Source: PALSA-607 sp963825425
GTDB taxonomy: Bacteria; Actinomycetota; Actinomycetes; Acidothermales; Acidothermaceae
Reading direction: 5' to 3'
Assembly (NCBI GenBank): GCA_963825425.1
Contig: CAWGTF010000013.1
Location: 1 to 64,000, forward strand
Length of the DNA: 64,000 nucleotides
This document shows positions 43,515-52,591 of the stretch, in pieces. Numbering within the stretch: the first letter of the stretch is position 1; each line of letters opens with the position of its first letter. The notes beneath the pieces were generated by a model that was not told where the DNA came from, searched no databases, and saw nothing but the letters and a program-made list of their open reading frames with translations. The translations under genes were made by a program, and so were the position numbers.

Positions 43515-44987
43515 ATGGTTCTCACTTCCACCCCGACGGCGGTCGACACGGGCACGGCCGTCCTTACCGTCGGGCGCCGGATCCGCGCCTACCGATCCAA
43601 GGCCGGGCTCACGCTCGACGCATTGGCGGCCGCGACCGGTACCTCGCCGAGCCAGCTCTCGTTGATCGAGAACGGACGCCGGGAGCCGCGGCTCACGCTG
43701 CTGAACGCGCTCGCGGCCTGCCTCGGGGTCGAAGTCGCCGACCTGCTGGCCGCCGATCCGCCCAGCCGCCGCGATGCGCTGGAGATCGAGCTGGATGCCG
43801 CACAACGCAGCCCGCTCTACGCCGCACTGAAACTGCCCGCCGTCCGGTCAAGCAAGAAGCTGCCGCGCGAGGCGCTCGAGGCGCTTGTCGGGTTGCACGC
43901 CGAACTCGCCCGACGCTCGAGTGAGGCCAGTGCGACGCCGGAGGAGGCGCGGCGGGCGAACACCGCACTGCGGCGCTGGATGCGCGAGCGCGACAACTAC
44001 CTGCCCGACATCGAGACAGCGGCCGAAGAACTCGTACTCTCTGCTGGTCATACGGGCGGCGCACTCACGCACCGAACGGTCGAACGGATCGTGCAGCGGC
44101 TGGGATTCACACTGCACCACGCCTCCGACCTGCCGCACTCGACCCGCAGCGTCACAGACCTGGAGAACCGGCGGATCTACCTTCCACCACAGTCAATTCC
44201 GGGCGGCCACGGACTGCGTTCACTAGCGTTGCAGGCCGCCGCACATCGGGCGCTTGAGCACACGAACCCGCCCACCTACGCCGACTTTCTCAAGCAGCGG
44301 ATGGAAATCACCTACTTCGCGGCCTGCTGCCTGATGCCCAAGACAGCCGCCGTGGCGATGCTGCAACGAGCAAAGAGCGAGAAGGACCTGTCGGTCGAGG
44401 ACTTCCGCGATGTCTTCGGCGTCACACACGAAAGCGCCAGCCACCGCTTCACCAACCTCGCGACCTCTCAACTGGGGATTTCGGTGCATTTCCTGCGGGT
44501 CAGTCGCGACGGCACCCTGCTGAAGGGCTACGAGAACGACGGCGTCAACTTCCCGGCCGACGTCACGGGAGCGATCGAAGGCCAGACCATCTGCCGGCAC
44601 TGGACGTCGCGACAAGTGTTCGACCACGGCGAGGAGGCCGGTGGGTTCAGCCAGTACACCGACACCCCAGCTGGCACCTTCTGGTGCAGTGCGCACACCG
44701 GCAAGGGAACCGATGGCGAGTTCTCCGTCACGCTCGGCGTGCCGTTCGCGGCATCGAAGTGGTTCCGCGGCCGCGAGAGCACCTCGCGCACCGCGTCCAC
44801 GTGCCCCGATCCGGCGTGCTGTCGTCGGCCACCTACTGCGCTGTCGCGCAAATGGTCCGACGCGTCATGGCCCAGCGCGAAAATGCACACACACATCCTC
44901 GGTGCGCTTCCCTCTGGCACCTTCCCCGGCGTCGACGACGCAGAGGTATACGCGTTTCTCGAGGCCCACGCGCCGGGCTCGTCCTAG
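43515..44987 (+). CDS. ramB: RamB-type regulator of acetate metabolism
   Basis: The 490-aa protein has an N-terminal XRE helix-turn-helix (TVGRRIRAYRSKAGLTLDAL, SPSQLSLIENGRREPRLT, about residues 17-75), a central IrrE-like/short-chain fatty acyl regulator part (AAHRALEHTNPPTY, FAACCLMPKTAAVAML), and a C-terminal Cys-rich end (CPDPACCRRPP). RamB represses glyoxylate-shunt and acetate-activation genes in corynebacteria and mycobacteria. Divergent placement with aceA makes the same role likely. Confidence 0.93.
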   Translation: MVLTSTPTAVDTGTAVLTVGRRIRAYRSKAGLTLDALAAATGTSPSQLSLIENGRREPRLTLLNALAACLGVEVADLLAADPPSRRDALEIELDAAQRSPLYAALKLPAVRSSKKLPREALEALVGLHAELARRSSEASATPEEARRANTALRRWMRERDNYLPDIETAAEELVLSAGHTGGALTHRTVERIVQRLGFTLHHASDLPHSTRSVTDLENRRIYLPPQSIPGGHGLRSLALQAAAHRALEHTNPPTYADFLKQRMEITYFAACCLMPKTAAVAMLQRAKSEKDLSVEDFRDVFGVTHESASHRFTNLATSQLGISVHFLRVSRDGTLLKGYENDGVNFPADVTGAIEGQTICRHWTSRQVFDHGEEAGGFSQYTDTPAGTFWCSAHTGKGTDGEFSVTLGVPFAASKWFRGRESTSRTASTCPDPACCRRPPTALSRKWSDASWPSAKMHTHILGALPSGTFPGVDDAEVYAFLEAHAPGSS

Positions 44988-45043
44988 GGCACACAGAGCC
45001 GCGCAGCGAAAGCGATGCTCGCCGGCGTCCCTAGGATGAACCC

Positions 45044-45961
45044 ATGGCATCAGCAACCGATGAGGTGCCCGCCGTCCGGGTGCGGGGTCTGACGAAGTCG
45101 TACGGCGACGTCGCAGCGGTCAAAGGCATCGACCTTGAGATCGCGCGGGGCGAGGTATTCGCGCTGCTTGGGCCCAACGGCGCGGGGAAGACCACCACCG
45201 TCGAAATTCTGGAGGGCTACCGGCATCGCGACCAGGGCGAGATCAGCGTCCTCGGCCTCGATCCGAGCAGCCAGCGCGCAGAGCTGAAGAAGCGAATCGG
45301 GATCGTCTTGCAGTCGACGGGTGTCGATCGATACCTCACCGTTGCAGAGACGATCGCGATGTACTCGGGCTACTACCCACACCCGCGCCCGGTCGACGAG
45401 GTGATCGGCCTGGTCGGTCTGGACGAGAAGCGTGACGCGCGCGTCGTCACGCTCTCAGGTGGCCAGCAGCGCCGCCTCGATGTGGCAATCGCGTTGGCTG
45501 GCGACCCCGAGATGTTGTTTCTCGACGAGCCGACGACCGGCTTCGATCCGTCCGCGCGACACGAGGCATGGGAGGTCGTCAAGAGCCTGGCCGAACTCGG
45601 CAAGACGGTGCTGCTGACCACGCACTACATGGACGAGGCTCAATACCTGGCCGATCGGGTCGCCGTCATCGCTGACGGACGGCTCGTTGCGGAAGGGACG
45701 CCGGCGACCCTCGCGGGCCGCGAATCGGCCCGCGCCACCGTGAGTTATCGACTGCCAGCCGGAACGACGCCGCCCCCCGGCCTCGGCGACCACTCACCCG
45801 GCGACGATCGCCTCGCGTTTTCACCGGACGACCTGACCCGCGCCATGTATGAGTTGACCCGGTGGGCGATCGACAACGAGATCACTCTCGAGGCGCTGCA
45901 GATTCAGCGGCCCTCGCTCGAAGACATCTACCTGCAATTGACCGGCGGGGTGCACTCATGA
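45044..45961 (+). CDS. ABC-type export system ATPase (DrrA-like)
   Basis: The 305-aa ATPase: Walker A LLGPNGAGKTTTVEILEGY, signature LSGGQQRRLDVAIALAG, Walker B MLFLDEPTTGFDPSARHE, H-loop LLTTHYMDEAQYLADR. A C-terminal extension (residues ~220-305) is typical of two-component drug or polysaccharide exporters. ATG 45044 overlaps into the permease gene downstream. Confidence 0.93.
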   Translation: MASATDEVPAVRVRGLTKSYGDVAAVKGIDLEIARGEVFALLGPNGAGKTTTVEILEGYRHRDQGEISVLGLDPSSQRAELKKRIGIVLQSTGVDRYLTVAETIAMYSGYYPHPRPVDEVIGLVGLDEKRDARVVTLSGGQQRRLDVAIALAGDPEMLFLDEPTTGFDPSARHEAWEVVKSLAELGKTVLLTTHYMDEAQYLADRVAVIADGRLVAEGTPATLAGRESARATVSYRLPAGTTPPPGLGDHSPGDDRLAFSPDDLTRAMYELTRWAIDNEITLEALQIQRPSLEDIYLQLTGGVHS

Positions 45962-46725
45962 GCGCGGCCACCCTCACCGTCTTCCAGTTGCGCTTCGTCA
46001 ACAAGGCGTTCTGGCGAAACCCGGCGTCCGCGTTCTTCACGTTCGCCTTTCCGCTCATGTTCCTCGTGATCTTCACTTCGCTGCTCGGCCACGGCCAGGT
46101 TCGGCTGGGCGGCCGCGACGTGCACCAGTCGACGTACTACGTCGCCCAGATGGCCGCGTTCTCGGTCATCACCGCGTGCTACACGAATATCGCGATCAGC
46201 CTGACCTTTCAGCGCGACACGGGCGTGCTGAAACGAACGAACGGGACGCCGATTCCGAGTGCCGTGTACTTCGCGGCCAGGGTGCTGCACGCGCTCCTCG
46301 TTGCCGTCGTCCTGGTCGCGATAACGGTGGCATTCGGGAAGCTCTTCTACCACGCCGAGATACCGTCAGGAATCGGTCTGGTCCGCTTCCTCGTCATGCT
46401 GGTGGTCGGAGCGGCGAGCTTTTGTGCACTCGGTTTCGCGATCACCTCGGTGATCCCGAACTTCGACGCGGCCGCACCGATCGTCAACGCGACGATCCTG
46501 CCGCTGCTCTTCTTGTCGGGTGTCTTCATTCCGCTCGGCGACAACGCGCCGGCGTGGATCGTCTGGACGGCCAAGGTATTTCCGGTCAAGCATTTCGCCG
46601 GCGGCATGCAGGCCAGCTACGTCGGTACGCCGTTCCACTGGATCGATGTGATGATCGTGGCGATCTGGGGAATCGCCGGCCTGCTCGTCGCCGTCCGGCG
46701 CTTCACCTGGGAACCGCGGGTCTAG
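45958..46725 (+). CDS. ABC-2 type transporter permease
   Basis: The 255-aa membrane protein with six helices (AFFTFAFPLMFLVIFTSLLG, ALLVAVVLVAITVAFGKLF, LVMLVVGAASFCALGFAI, ILPLLFLSGVFIPLG) is coupled to the ATPase by ATGA. The substrate is unknown. The stop (TAG 46723-46725) overlaps the native stop of the convergent EthD-like gene. Confidence 0.9.
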   Translation: MSAATLTVFQLRFVNKAFWRNPASAFFTFAFPLMFLVIFTSLLGHGQVRLGGRDVHQSTYYVAQMAAFSVITACYTNIAISLTFQRDTGVLKRTNGTPIPSAVYFAARVLHALLVAVVLVAITVAFGKLFYHAEIPSGIGLVRFLVMLVVGAASFCALGFAITSVIPNFDAAAPIVNATILPLLFLSGVFIPLGDNAPAWIVWTAKVFPVKHFAGGMQASYVGTPFHWIDVMIVAIWGIAGLLVAVRRFTWEPRV

Positions 46726-47043
46726 GCGTCGTCCAGGAACTTCCGCGAAGGCGATCACGACGCCTCCGGTGGCGTGCTCGAGAGTGGCGCCGACGAGCGG
46801 GCCAGCCTGCGCGGCGGCAGCGCTGGCTGCTGCGTAGTCGGCGAAGTACAGGTCCAACATGCGGTACGCCGGGGTCGGGCTGCCGTCTTCCTTGGGCCAG
46901 ACCTTCGACGTCTGCAACCGAGTCAGGCCGGGAAGTTTGCGCGCGAGCGCAAGCTGCTCGGGGTACGCCGCCTCGAAGGCGTCCGGGTCGGTGGGGTTGG
47001 AATAGATGAAGCTAATCTTGGTCGGCTTGTCTAGCTCAGTCAT
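46722..47043 (-). CDS. EthD-like dimeric alpha-beta barrel protein (tail shifted by an indel)
   Basis: The product of about 106 aa belongs to the EthD family: TKISFIYSNPTDPDAFEAAY with the invariant LARKLPGLTRLQTSKVW, YRMLDLYFADYAAASAAAAQ, and VVIAFAEV at the end. EthD-type proteins are small stress or catabolic proteins that bind aromatic or steroid compounds. As printed, the frame continues antisense across the ABC permease to 46366. One added base near 46738 restores FLDDA and a TAG at 46722-46724. It is divergent from the AraC gene. Confidence 0.75.
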
Positions 47044-47121
47044 GGACGATCTCCTGAATGCTTGCGACTGGTGCCTTCAATCACTGCTTGACGACCGTAG
47101 CCAGAGGAACAGGCGACGACC

Positions 47122-48097
47122 ATGACGGCATCACCGGGACATTTTGCTGATCGTCCAGCGGCGCCGCAGGACTTGCTCTCGGAGTTGCTCCGTAGCGTCC
47201 GTCTGAGCGGAGAACGGATCGATGCGTACGCTCCCCCGCGGACTTTCTCGATCGGCTTCGCCGACATCGGCAGCCTGCACATCATCGAAGAAGGCGAACT
47301 CGCGCTTCGGATCGACGCAGACCCGCAGGTCACGTACGTGGGCTCCGGCGATGTCCTCCTGCTCCCGCGCGGCGACACGCATCGCCTCACCGATGCAAGC
47401 GAAGCGCGCAGCCGAGATCGTGCGGGCCGAGCGCACGCGAGAGCGACGCACTCGAGCCAGCCCGCTGGCTGACCGGAACATTCACGATCGGCGACCCGCA
47501 GGCGAGCCACCTGCTCGGGAGCCTGCCGGCCGTGATCATCCTGCGCGGCGACCGCGGCCCCGCACTCGAAGGGCTCGAGGTAGCCCGCAGGATGCTCCTC
47601 TTCGAGATGCAATCGCCGTCTCAAGGATCGGCGGTAATGGTCGCCCGCATCCTCGATCTGATCTTCATCCAAATTCTGCGCGCATGGGCCGCTGGCCCGG
47701 ACGCCGAACCCAATTGGTTGGCCGGTGCGCTCGACCCGCAAACCGGTCCGGCGTTGAGCGCTATCCACCGAGATCCCGGCCACGACTGGACAGTGGAAGA
47801 ACTGGCCCGAGTATGCAACCTTTCCCGGTCAACGTTCGCTGCACGGTTCGTCGCGCACGTCGGGAAGCCGCCAGCCACCTATCTCGCACACGTGCGCCTC
47901 GACGCCGCGACCGACCTGCTCCGCGACACCGCCCTTCCGGTCACGCTCATCGCGAAGAACGTCGGATACACGTCGGAGGCGGCTTTCAGCCGCGCGTTCA
48001 AGAGCCGCTACGGCACGCCACCGGCGCACTGGCGACAACGACATCCGAGCGCAGCGTTCGTCCACGCGGGCGCGGCGCCCGACCTCTTGAAATGTGA
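47122..48097 (+). pseudogene. AraC-family regulator with cupin-type sensor (frameshift)
   Basis: The N-terminal part is an AraC_N cupin: RTFSIGFADIGSLHIIEEGE, DPQVTYVGSGDVLLLPRGDTH. The frame slips between about 47390 and 47470; the second frame continues GDPQASHLLGSLPAVIILRGD and the double helix-turn-helix DWTVEELARVCNLSRSTFAARF and TLIAKNVGYTSEAAFSRAFK. The end is uncertain: the printed second frame reads without a stop into padR, while a neighbouring frame stops at 48097. Divergent from the EthD-like gene, which it may control. Confidence 0.8.
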
Positions 48098-48124
48098 CGT
48101 CCGATACCCCACAATGCTAGGTAT
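48087..48124 (+). promoter_or_regulatory. padR promoter and candidate operator, leaderless start
   Basis: TTGAAA (48087-48092), 17 bases, CACAAT (48110-48115) predict a transcript starting at about 48122, i.e. at ATG 48123. An inverted repeat ATACC-N11-GGTAT (48104-48108 and 48120-48124) overlaps this region; PadR proteins commonly bind such palindromes to repress themselves. Confidence 0.5.
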
Positions 48125-48446
48125 GGGAAACGAACCGCTGAAAGGTCACCTCGACCTGTTGCTCTTGCAGGTGATCGACACCGAACCTGCTCACGGATAC
48201 CAGGTGGTGTGTCAGCTGCGCGACCGGAGCAATGGGGCGTTCGCGCTCGCCGAGGGCACGGTGTATCCGGCCCTGCACCGGCTGGAACGTCAGGGCCTGT
48301 TGGCGAGCGACTGGGACGACAACGGCGTGCGCCGACGTCGCGTCTACCGACTGACACCGGAGGGTCGCAACTCGCTGCACGCGCGGCGCGCTGAGTGGAC
48401 CGAGTTCGCGGCGGGCGTCAGCACCGTACTGGGGGTGACGGTATGA
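48123..48446 (+). CDS. PadR-family transcriptional regulator
   Basis: The 107-aa regulator has the winged helix of PadR: KGHLDLLLLQVIDTEPAHGY, YQVVCQLRDRSNGAFALAEG, TVYPALHRLERQGLLASDW. PadR represses nearby membrane or detoxification genes and responds to phenolics or drugs. ATG 48123 was chosen over an upstream in-frame ATG by promoter position and family start. It overlaps the next gene by ATGA, a typical PadR/membrane-protein pair. Confidence 0.93.
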   Translation: MGNEPLKGHLDLLLLQVIDTEPAHGYQVVCQLRDRSNGAFALAEGTVYPALHRLERQGLLASDWDDNGVRRRRVYRLTPEGRNSLHARRAEWTEFAAGVSTVLGVTV

Positions 48447-49264
48447 GTGAGCACTCAGACATCATCGAGAGCTACCTCGACGATTTGTTGGCACATCTCG
48501 TGGGCGAAGCCGGTGCGGTTCGTCGGATGCTGACCGAAACCGAAGCCCACCTTTACGCCGACCTCGATGGCGGCGTGGCCCGCGGACTGCGACTCGACGA
48601 CGCGGCGCGAGCTGCGATTGCGCATTTCGGCTCGGCGGAGCGCGTCGCGCACGAGTGGTCGGCGGGCGCACCACCGAAGCCACTGCCGCCGCTACCGAAG
48701 ATGTTGCGAAACGGGGCCACGCAAGTTGCGCCGCTGCTCGGCGTCGGACTTGTGTCGATCGGTGTCAGCGGGCTCGTCGCTCGGGCGATGACGGCGCTGT
48801 GGGGTCTGCGGTTCATGTTCGCGGACCCGCCGGGGACGACCTATTCGGCCTCGTCGTGCAGCCACTGGATGTCGCTGCACCCACACGCCGCGACCTGCAC
48901 GAGCGCCTACCTCGCGGAATCATTGTCTGACGGTCTCGATGCGCGATACGCCGCCGGACTTCTCGGGCTGACGGTCCTCGCCGTCCTTGCCGTGCGTCGC
49001 TGGCGCCGACACCTGCCGTTGATCAGCCTGCCCTCGCCGGTCACCACATTGGTAGCGGTCGGCGTCTTCTGCGCAGCTACCGTCGCACTCTCAGCTTTGG
49101 CGACCGACGCAATCCGCGTGGCACACGGCAACGGCGCGGGTCAATGGCTGTCCGCCGCGATCGTCGCGCTGCTCGTCGCCGTCAGCTACGGGCTTGCGTA
49201 TTTGCGATCGGTACACCGACGGCCTGCGTTATACGCCGGGCGCCCACATGGTGGTCTGCGGTGA
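48443..49264 (+). CDS. Membrane protein with HAAS-like N-terminus, partner of PadR
   Basis: The 273-aa protein has a cytoplasmic helical N-terminus (IIESYLDDLLAHLVGEAGAV, ARAAIAHFGSAERVAHEW), characteristic of HAAS/DUF1700-type PadR-associated proteins. Four to five membrane segments follow (LLGVGLVSIGVSGLVARAM, AAGLLGLTVLAVLAVRRW, VGVFCAATVALSALATDA). Its stop is 83 bases inside the convergent PAP2 gene. These proteins are thought to signal to or assist PadR-regulated transporters; role unproven. Confidence 0.8.
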   Translation: MSEHSDIIESYLDDLLAHLVGEAGAVRRMLTETEAHLYADLDGGVARGLRLDDAARAAIAHFGSAERVAHEWSAGAPPKPLPPLPKMLRNGATQVAPLLGVGLVSIGVSGLVARAMTALWGLRFMFADPPGTTYSASSCSHWMSLHPHAATCTSAYLAESLSDGLDARYAAGLLGLTVLAVLAVRRWRRHLPLISLPSPVTTLVAVGVFCAATVALSALATDAIRVAHGNGAGQWLSAAIVALLVAVSYGLAYLRSVHRRPALYAGRPHGGLR

Positions 49265-49922
49265 TCGAACGACGACCATCTGCTTTCGCGGGTGCGCCGA
49301 GCGCGGCAGACATCGCCACGCGCAACCAAACGAAGCCAAGCAACGCACCAGCCATCACGTCCGTCGGATAGTGCATCCCCCGATAGAGCCGCGAAGCGCC
49401 GACCAGGATCGGAAGCACAATCGCGGCCGTTATGGCGAGCCGCCGCCAAACGACGCGCGCGCTGTGCCACCCAACGAGTACAGCGATTGCACCGAACAGT
49501 GCGACCGAAGCCGCAGTGTGACCTGAGGGGAAGCTTGACGTTGGCGGCGCGTGATCGAGACGGACGACGTTGGGACGCGGGCGGTGCACCATCAGCGTGG
49601 TAACGACAAAGATGGCGACCTCGCCGACGATGGCGGTAGCCACGAAGAGCGGCTCTCGCCACCTCTTGAAGACGAGTCCTGCGGCCACGACCACGAGCAC
49701 CGACATCACGATGATCGGCAGGGTCGACGCCGCATCAGATGCGCCAAGCGTCAGCGCATTCAAGAGGTGGTCTCGATGGCCAGCGAGCGTCGATTCGACG
49801 GATCCGTCGGCGCGCCCAAAGCGGCTATGAGCGAGGACGTGGGCGTCGAGGAGCCCAAGACCGATCATTGTGAGAAGGAGCATCAATGCGCCACCGAACG
49901 CGATGGCGAGAGTTCGTCTCAT
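49182..49922 (-). CDS. PAP2-type membrane phosphatase 1
   Basis: The 246-aa protein has six helices and the phosphatase signatures LMVHRPRPNVVRLDHAPPT (KxxxxxxRP-like), SFPSGHTAASVALFG and SRLYRGMHYPTDVMAGALLG. Such enzymes dephosphorylate phosphatidate, diacylglycerol pyrophosphate or undecaprenyl pyrophosphate at the membrane. It overlaps the upstream PAP2 gene by ATGA, so both are one unit. The 3' end overlaps the PadR partner gene. Confidence 0.88.
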   Translation of the reverse strand: MRRTLAIAFGGALMLLLTMIGLGLLDAHVLAHSRFGRADGSVESTLAGHRDHLLNALTLGASDAASTLPIIVMSVLVVVAAGLVFKRWREPLFVATAIVGEVAIFVVTTLMVHRPRPNVVRLDHAPPTSSFPSGHTAASVALFGAIAVLVGWHSARVVWRRLAITAAIVLPILVGASRLYRGMHYPTDVMAGALLGFVWLRVAMSAALGAPAKADGRRSITADHHVGARRITQAVGVPIANTQARS

Positions 49923-50698
49923 TGACCCACCAACTGTTGACTGGCCTCGACGTCGAGGCCCCCGGCTGCGGATCGAGGCGAGACGCTCGTGCGCCATACC
50001 CGAAATCCCGCACAGGTAGCTGCAACCCAACCGGCCGCGAACACCCAGCCACCGACGACATCGCTGAGGTAGTGCACGCCGAGTGTGATCCGAGCGAACC
50101 CAATCAAGGCGACCACAATGGTCGCCGCCGCCAGCAGCACCCAGCGCCACATGGGCCGCATGAGCGGCAAGACCACGATCAAAATGATGGCGACGCCGAC
50201 GAAGGACTCGAGGGCATGGCCTGACGGAAAGCTCTTTCCGGGAGCGCTCGCGACCGGGTTCGCGAGGTGTGGGCGCGCCCGGTTGGCGACCGTTTTGATG
50301 ACGTTGTCCAGCAGCGCCGCCCCCGCCATGGTGACCGCTGCCCACACGGCAAGCCGCGCCGCACGCCTAATGACCAGCACGACCGTGAGGACTGCGACGA
50401 GAACCCAGAACGTCCGTGGCGCGCCGATGTTGCTCACGGCCTGAAGAAACGTGACGAGCCCGTGGTGGTTCACGGCGAGCGTGTGTGCGTGAGCGGCTAC
50501 GTTCTGGTCGGCGCTCTGCAAGCCCGAACTGTGCGAACGCACCAGAACCAGCAGCACTCCAAACGGCACGATAACGACGAACGCTGCGATCGCCCACAGC
50601 GTCAGCTCGAGGCCGAGCCGGCCATCCGGGTCTAGCCGCCGCCGGCGGTGGTCGCTGCTAGGGGCCGCAGTCTTCGGTGCGTCAACTCGTTGCCCCAT
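49919..50698 (-). CDS. PAP2-type membrane phosphatase 2
   Basis: The 259-aa protein starts with a polar, Arg-rich N-terminus and shows six helices. Signatures: VIKTVANRARPHLANPVASA, KSFPSGHALESFVG, ARITLGVHYLSDVVGGWVF. The role is as for its neighbour. It is divergent from the lipid kinase gene; the pair plus kinase suggests phosphatidate/undecaprenyl-phosphate cycling. Confidence 0.9.
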   Translation of the reverse strand: MGQRVDAPKTAAPSSDHRRRRLDPDGRLGLELTLWAIAAFVVIVPFGVLLVLVRSHSSGLQSADQNVAAHAHTLAVNHHGLVTFLQAVSNIGAPRTFWVLVAVLTVVLVIRRAARLAVWAAVTMAGAALLDNVIKTVANRARPHLANPVASAPGKSFPSGHALESFVGVAIILIVVLPLMRPMWRWVLLAAATIVVALIGFARITLGVHYLSDVVGGWVFAAGWVAATCAGFRVWRTSVSPRSAAGGLDVEASQQLVGQ

Positions 50699-50810
50699 GA
50701 ACTGTCACTTACCCCGACACCTTCGAAACTATTCCGCCGAGGTCTCAGTCAAGTGAGTCTCGTGCCGGTGTTGGACCTCGCCAACGGGGTAGGCCTCCAG
50801 TCGACCCCGT

Positions 50811-50861
50811 CAACCAGAGACAACGGACAACCAGAGACAACGGACAACCAGAGACAACGGA
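50811..50861 (+). repeat. Three perfect 17-bp tandem repeats upstream of the lipid kinase gene
   Basis: The unit CAACCAGAGACAACGGA occurs three times without mismatch at 50811-50827, 50828-50844 and 50845-50861. The last copy ends in the GGAG that precedes GTG 50869. The array lies in the presumed 5' leader, so it could change transcript structure or bind a regulator. Confidence 0.9.
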
Positions 50862-50868
50862 GAACGCG

Positions 50869-51762
50869 GTGACATCAGTGGCGGTAGTGGCCCACGCGGG
50901 TAAGAGCTTGGGCGGTGGCCTAGGCGAACTGCGTGATGTGCTCGCCCGTGAGGGCTTCCCCGATCCGCTGTGGTACGAGGTTGCCAAGAGCAAGCTGGCC
51001 CCGAAGTACGCGCGCCGCGCGCTCGTCCATGGAGCTGACTTGATCTTTGTCTGGGGAGGCGACGGAACCGTTCAGCGGTGCATTGATGCGGTCGCCGGCA
51101 AGTCTGCGACGCTCGCGATCCTGCCGGCCGGAACCGCCAATCTGTTGGCAACCAACCTTGGCGTTCCGATGGAATTGGCGGAGGCCGTCCGCGTCGGGCT
51201 GCACGGTCATCGTCGACCCATCGATAGCGGCACGGTGAATGGCGAGCACTTTGCGGTGATGGCGGGCGCTGGTTTCGATGCGCTCATGATCAAGGACGCC
51301 GACCGAGGAATGAAGGACCGCATCGGACGAGCAGCGTACGTGTGGACCGGTACCAAGAACCTCAACGCGAAGCGCGCGAAGGCGACCATCGAGGTCGACG
51401 GCAAACGCTTCTTCAAGGGCCGCGTCTCCTGCGTACTCGTCGGCAACGTCGGCCAGATTCTTGGCGGGATCAAAGCATTCAAAGGCGCAAGGCCGGACGA
51501 CGGTGTGCTCGAACTCGGCGTTGTGACCGCGCAGAACCCGCTTCAGTGGACGAGAACACTGGGAAGAATGGCGCTTGGCAGCACCGGCAAATCGCCATTT
51601 GTGCACACGACCAAGGGAAAGAAGTTCACCATCGGATTCGACCGCAAGTTCCCCTATGAACTCGACGGGGGTGCACGGCCAGGCACGACGAAGCTGCGAG
51701 TCCGGGTGCACCCGGCGTCCCTGTCTCATCTGCGTTCCGTCCGCACCAACTGGAGGGGATGA
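50869..51762 (+). CDS. Diacylglycerol kinase-family lipid kinase
   Basis: The 297-aa cytoplasmic kinase has the DAGKc core: SVAVVAHAGKSLGGGLGELR, LIFVWGGDGTVQRCIDAVA (GGDGT), ILPAGTANLLATNLGV, HFAVMAGAGFDALMIKDADR. YegS/DgkB-like enzymes phosphorylate diacylglycerol or related lipids. GTG 50869 follows GGAG. The gene is flanked by PAP2, DUF1206 and PLD genes, a lipid-turnover neighbourhood. Confidence 0.92.
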   Translation: MTSVAVVAHAGKSLGGGLGELRDVLAREGFPDPLWYEVAKSKLAPKYARRALVHGADLIFVWGGDGTVQRCIDAVAGKSATLAILPAGTANLLATNLGVPMELAEAVRVGLHGHRRPIDSGTVNGEHFAVMAGAGFDALMIKDADRGMKDRIGRAAYVWTGTKNLNAKRAKATIEVDGKRFFKGRVSCVLVGNVGQILGGIKAFKGARPDDGVLELGVVTAQNPLQWTRTLGRMALGSTGKSPFVHTTKGKKFTIGFDRKFPYELDGGARPGTTKLRVRVHPASLSHLRSVRTNWRG

Positions 51763-51765
51763 CCG

Positions 51766-52575
51766 ATGAGTACGAAGACCGCGCTTCGCATGGAACGGCC
51801 GGCGGCGGCTTCGGGTGGCGCTGCGGTTGCTCGCGTGGGCTTGGTTGCGCGCGGGGTGATCTATCTGCTGATCGGATGGGTGGCGCTGATGATCGCTGTC
51901 GGCCGTAGCCATCAAGAGGCCGACCAGCGCGGCGCCTTGCAAACCTTGGCGAGCAAGCCGGCTGGCTCTGCAATGTTGTGGGCGCTTGCTATCGGCTTCG
52001 CGGCGTACGCGTTATGGCGGCTCAGCGAGGCGATCCGGGGTGTTCACGGGGAGGGCAAGAAGGCCGGTCCCCGCGTTGCCTCTGCGTTTCGGGCCGTTGT
52101 GTATGCGTTTCTCGCCTTCACAGCTGTCTCGGTCGTGCACGGTTCGAGATCTAGTCAGGGAACGAGTCAGCAAGACGCGACGGCGCGGATCATGCAGCAC
52201 AGCGGCGGGCGATGGGCTGTCGGCCTCCTGGGCGGCGTCGTGTTAGTCGTCGGGCTCGGGCTCGCGATCGGCGGACTGCGACGGTCGTTCGCGAAGAAGC
52301 TCAACACTGCACAGATGAGCGAACGCACGCGGCGCACCGTGCTGCTCCTGGGTGCAATAGGCACCACCGCGCGTGGCATAGTCTTCGCCCTCGCGGGCGG
52401 GCTCGTCGTCGAAGCAGCGCGCACCTTCAATCCCGCGAAAGCACGCGGCCTTGATGAAGCATTGCGAACATTACGCGACCAGCACTACGGCGCCGCCTTA
52501 CTGGGATTGACAGCACTCGGACTGATCATCTTCGGCATCTACGGCCTGTGCGAAGCGCGCTGGCGCCGGGTGTGA
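51766..52575 (+). CDS. DUF1206 membrane protein
   Basis: The 269-aa protein has six predicted helices arranged as three DUF1206 repeats: ARVGLVARGVIYLLIGWVAL, RVASAFRAVVYAFLAFTAVS and TVLLLGAIGTTARGIVFALAG, each with the RG(V/I)(V/I)(Y/F) pattern. This family is widespread in soil actinobacteria and cyanobacteria; function unknown. ATG 51766 follows GGAGGGG. Confidence 0.9.
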   Translation: MSTKTALRMERPAAASGGAAVARVGLVARGVIYLLIGWVALMIAVGRSHQEADQRGALQTLASKPAGSAMLWALAIGFAAYALWRLSEAIRGVHGEGKKAGPRVASAFRAVVYAFLAFTAVSVVHGSRSSQGTSQQDATARIMQHSGGRWAVGLLGGVVLVVGLGLAIGGLRRSFAKKLNTAQMSERTRRTVLLLGAIGTTARGIVFALAGGLVVEAARTFNPAKARGLDEALRTLRDQHYGAALLGLTALGLIIFGIYGLCEARWRRV

Positions 52576-52591
52576 GGGACTCAGAGCTGTA

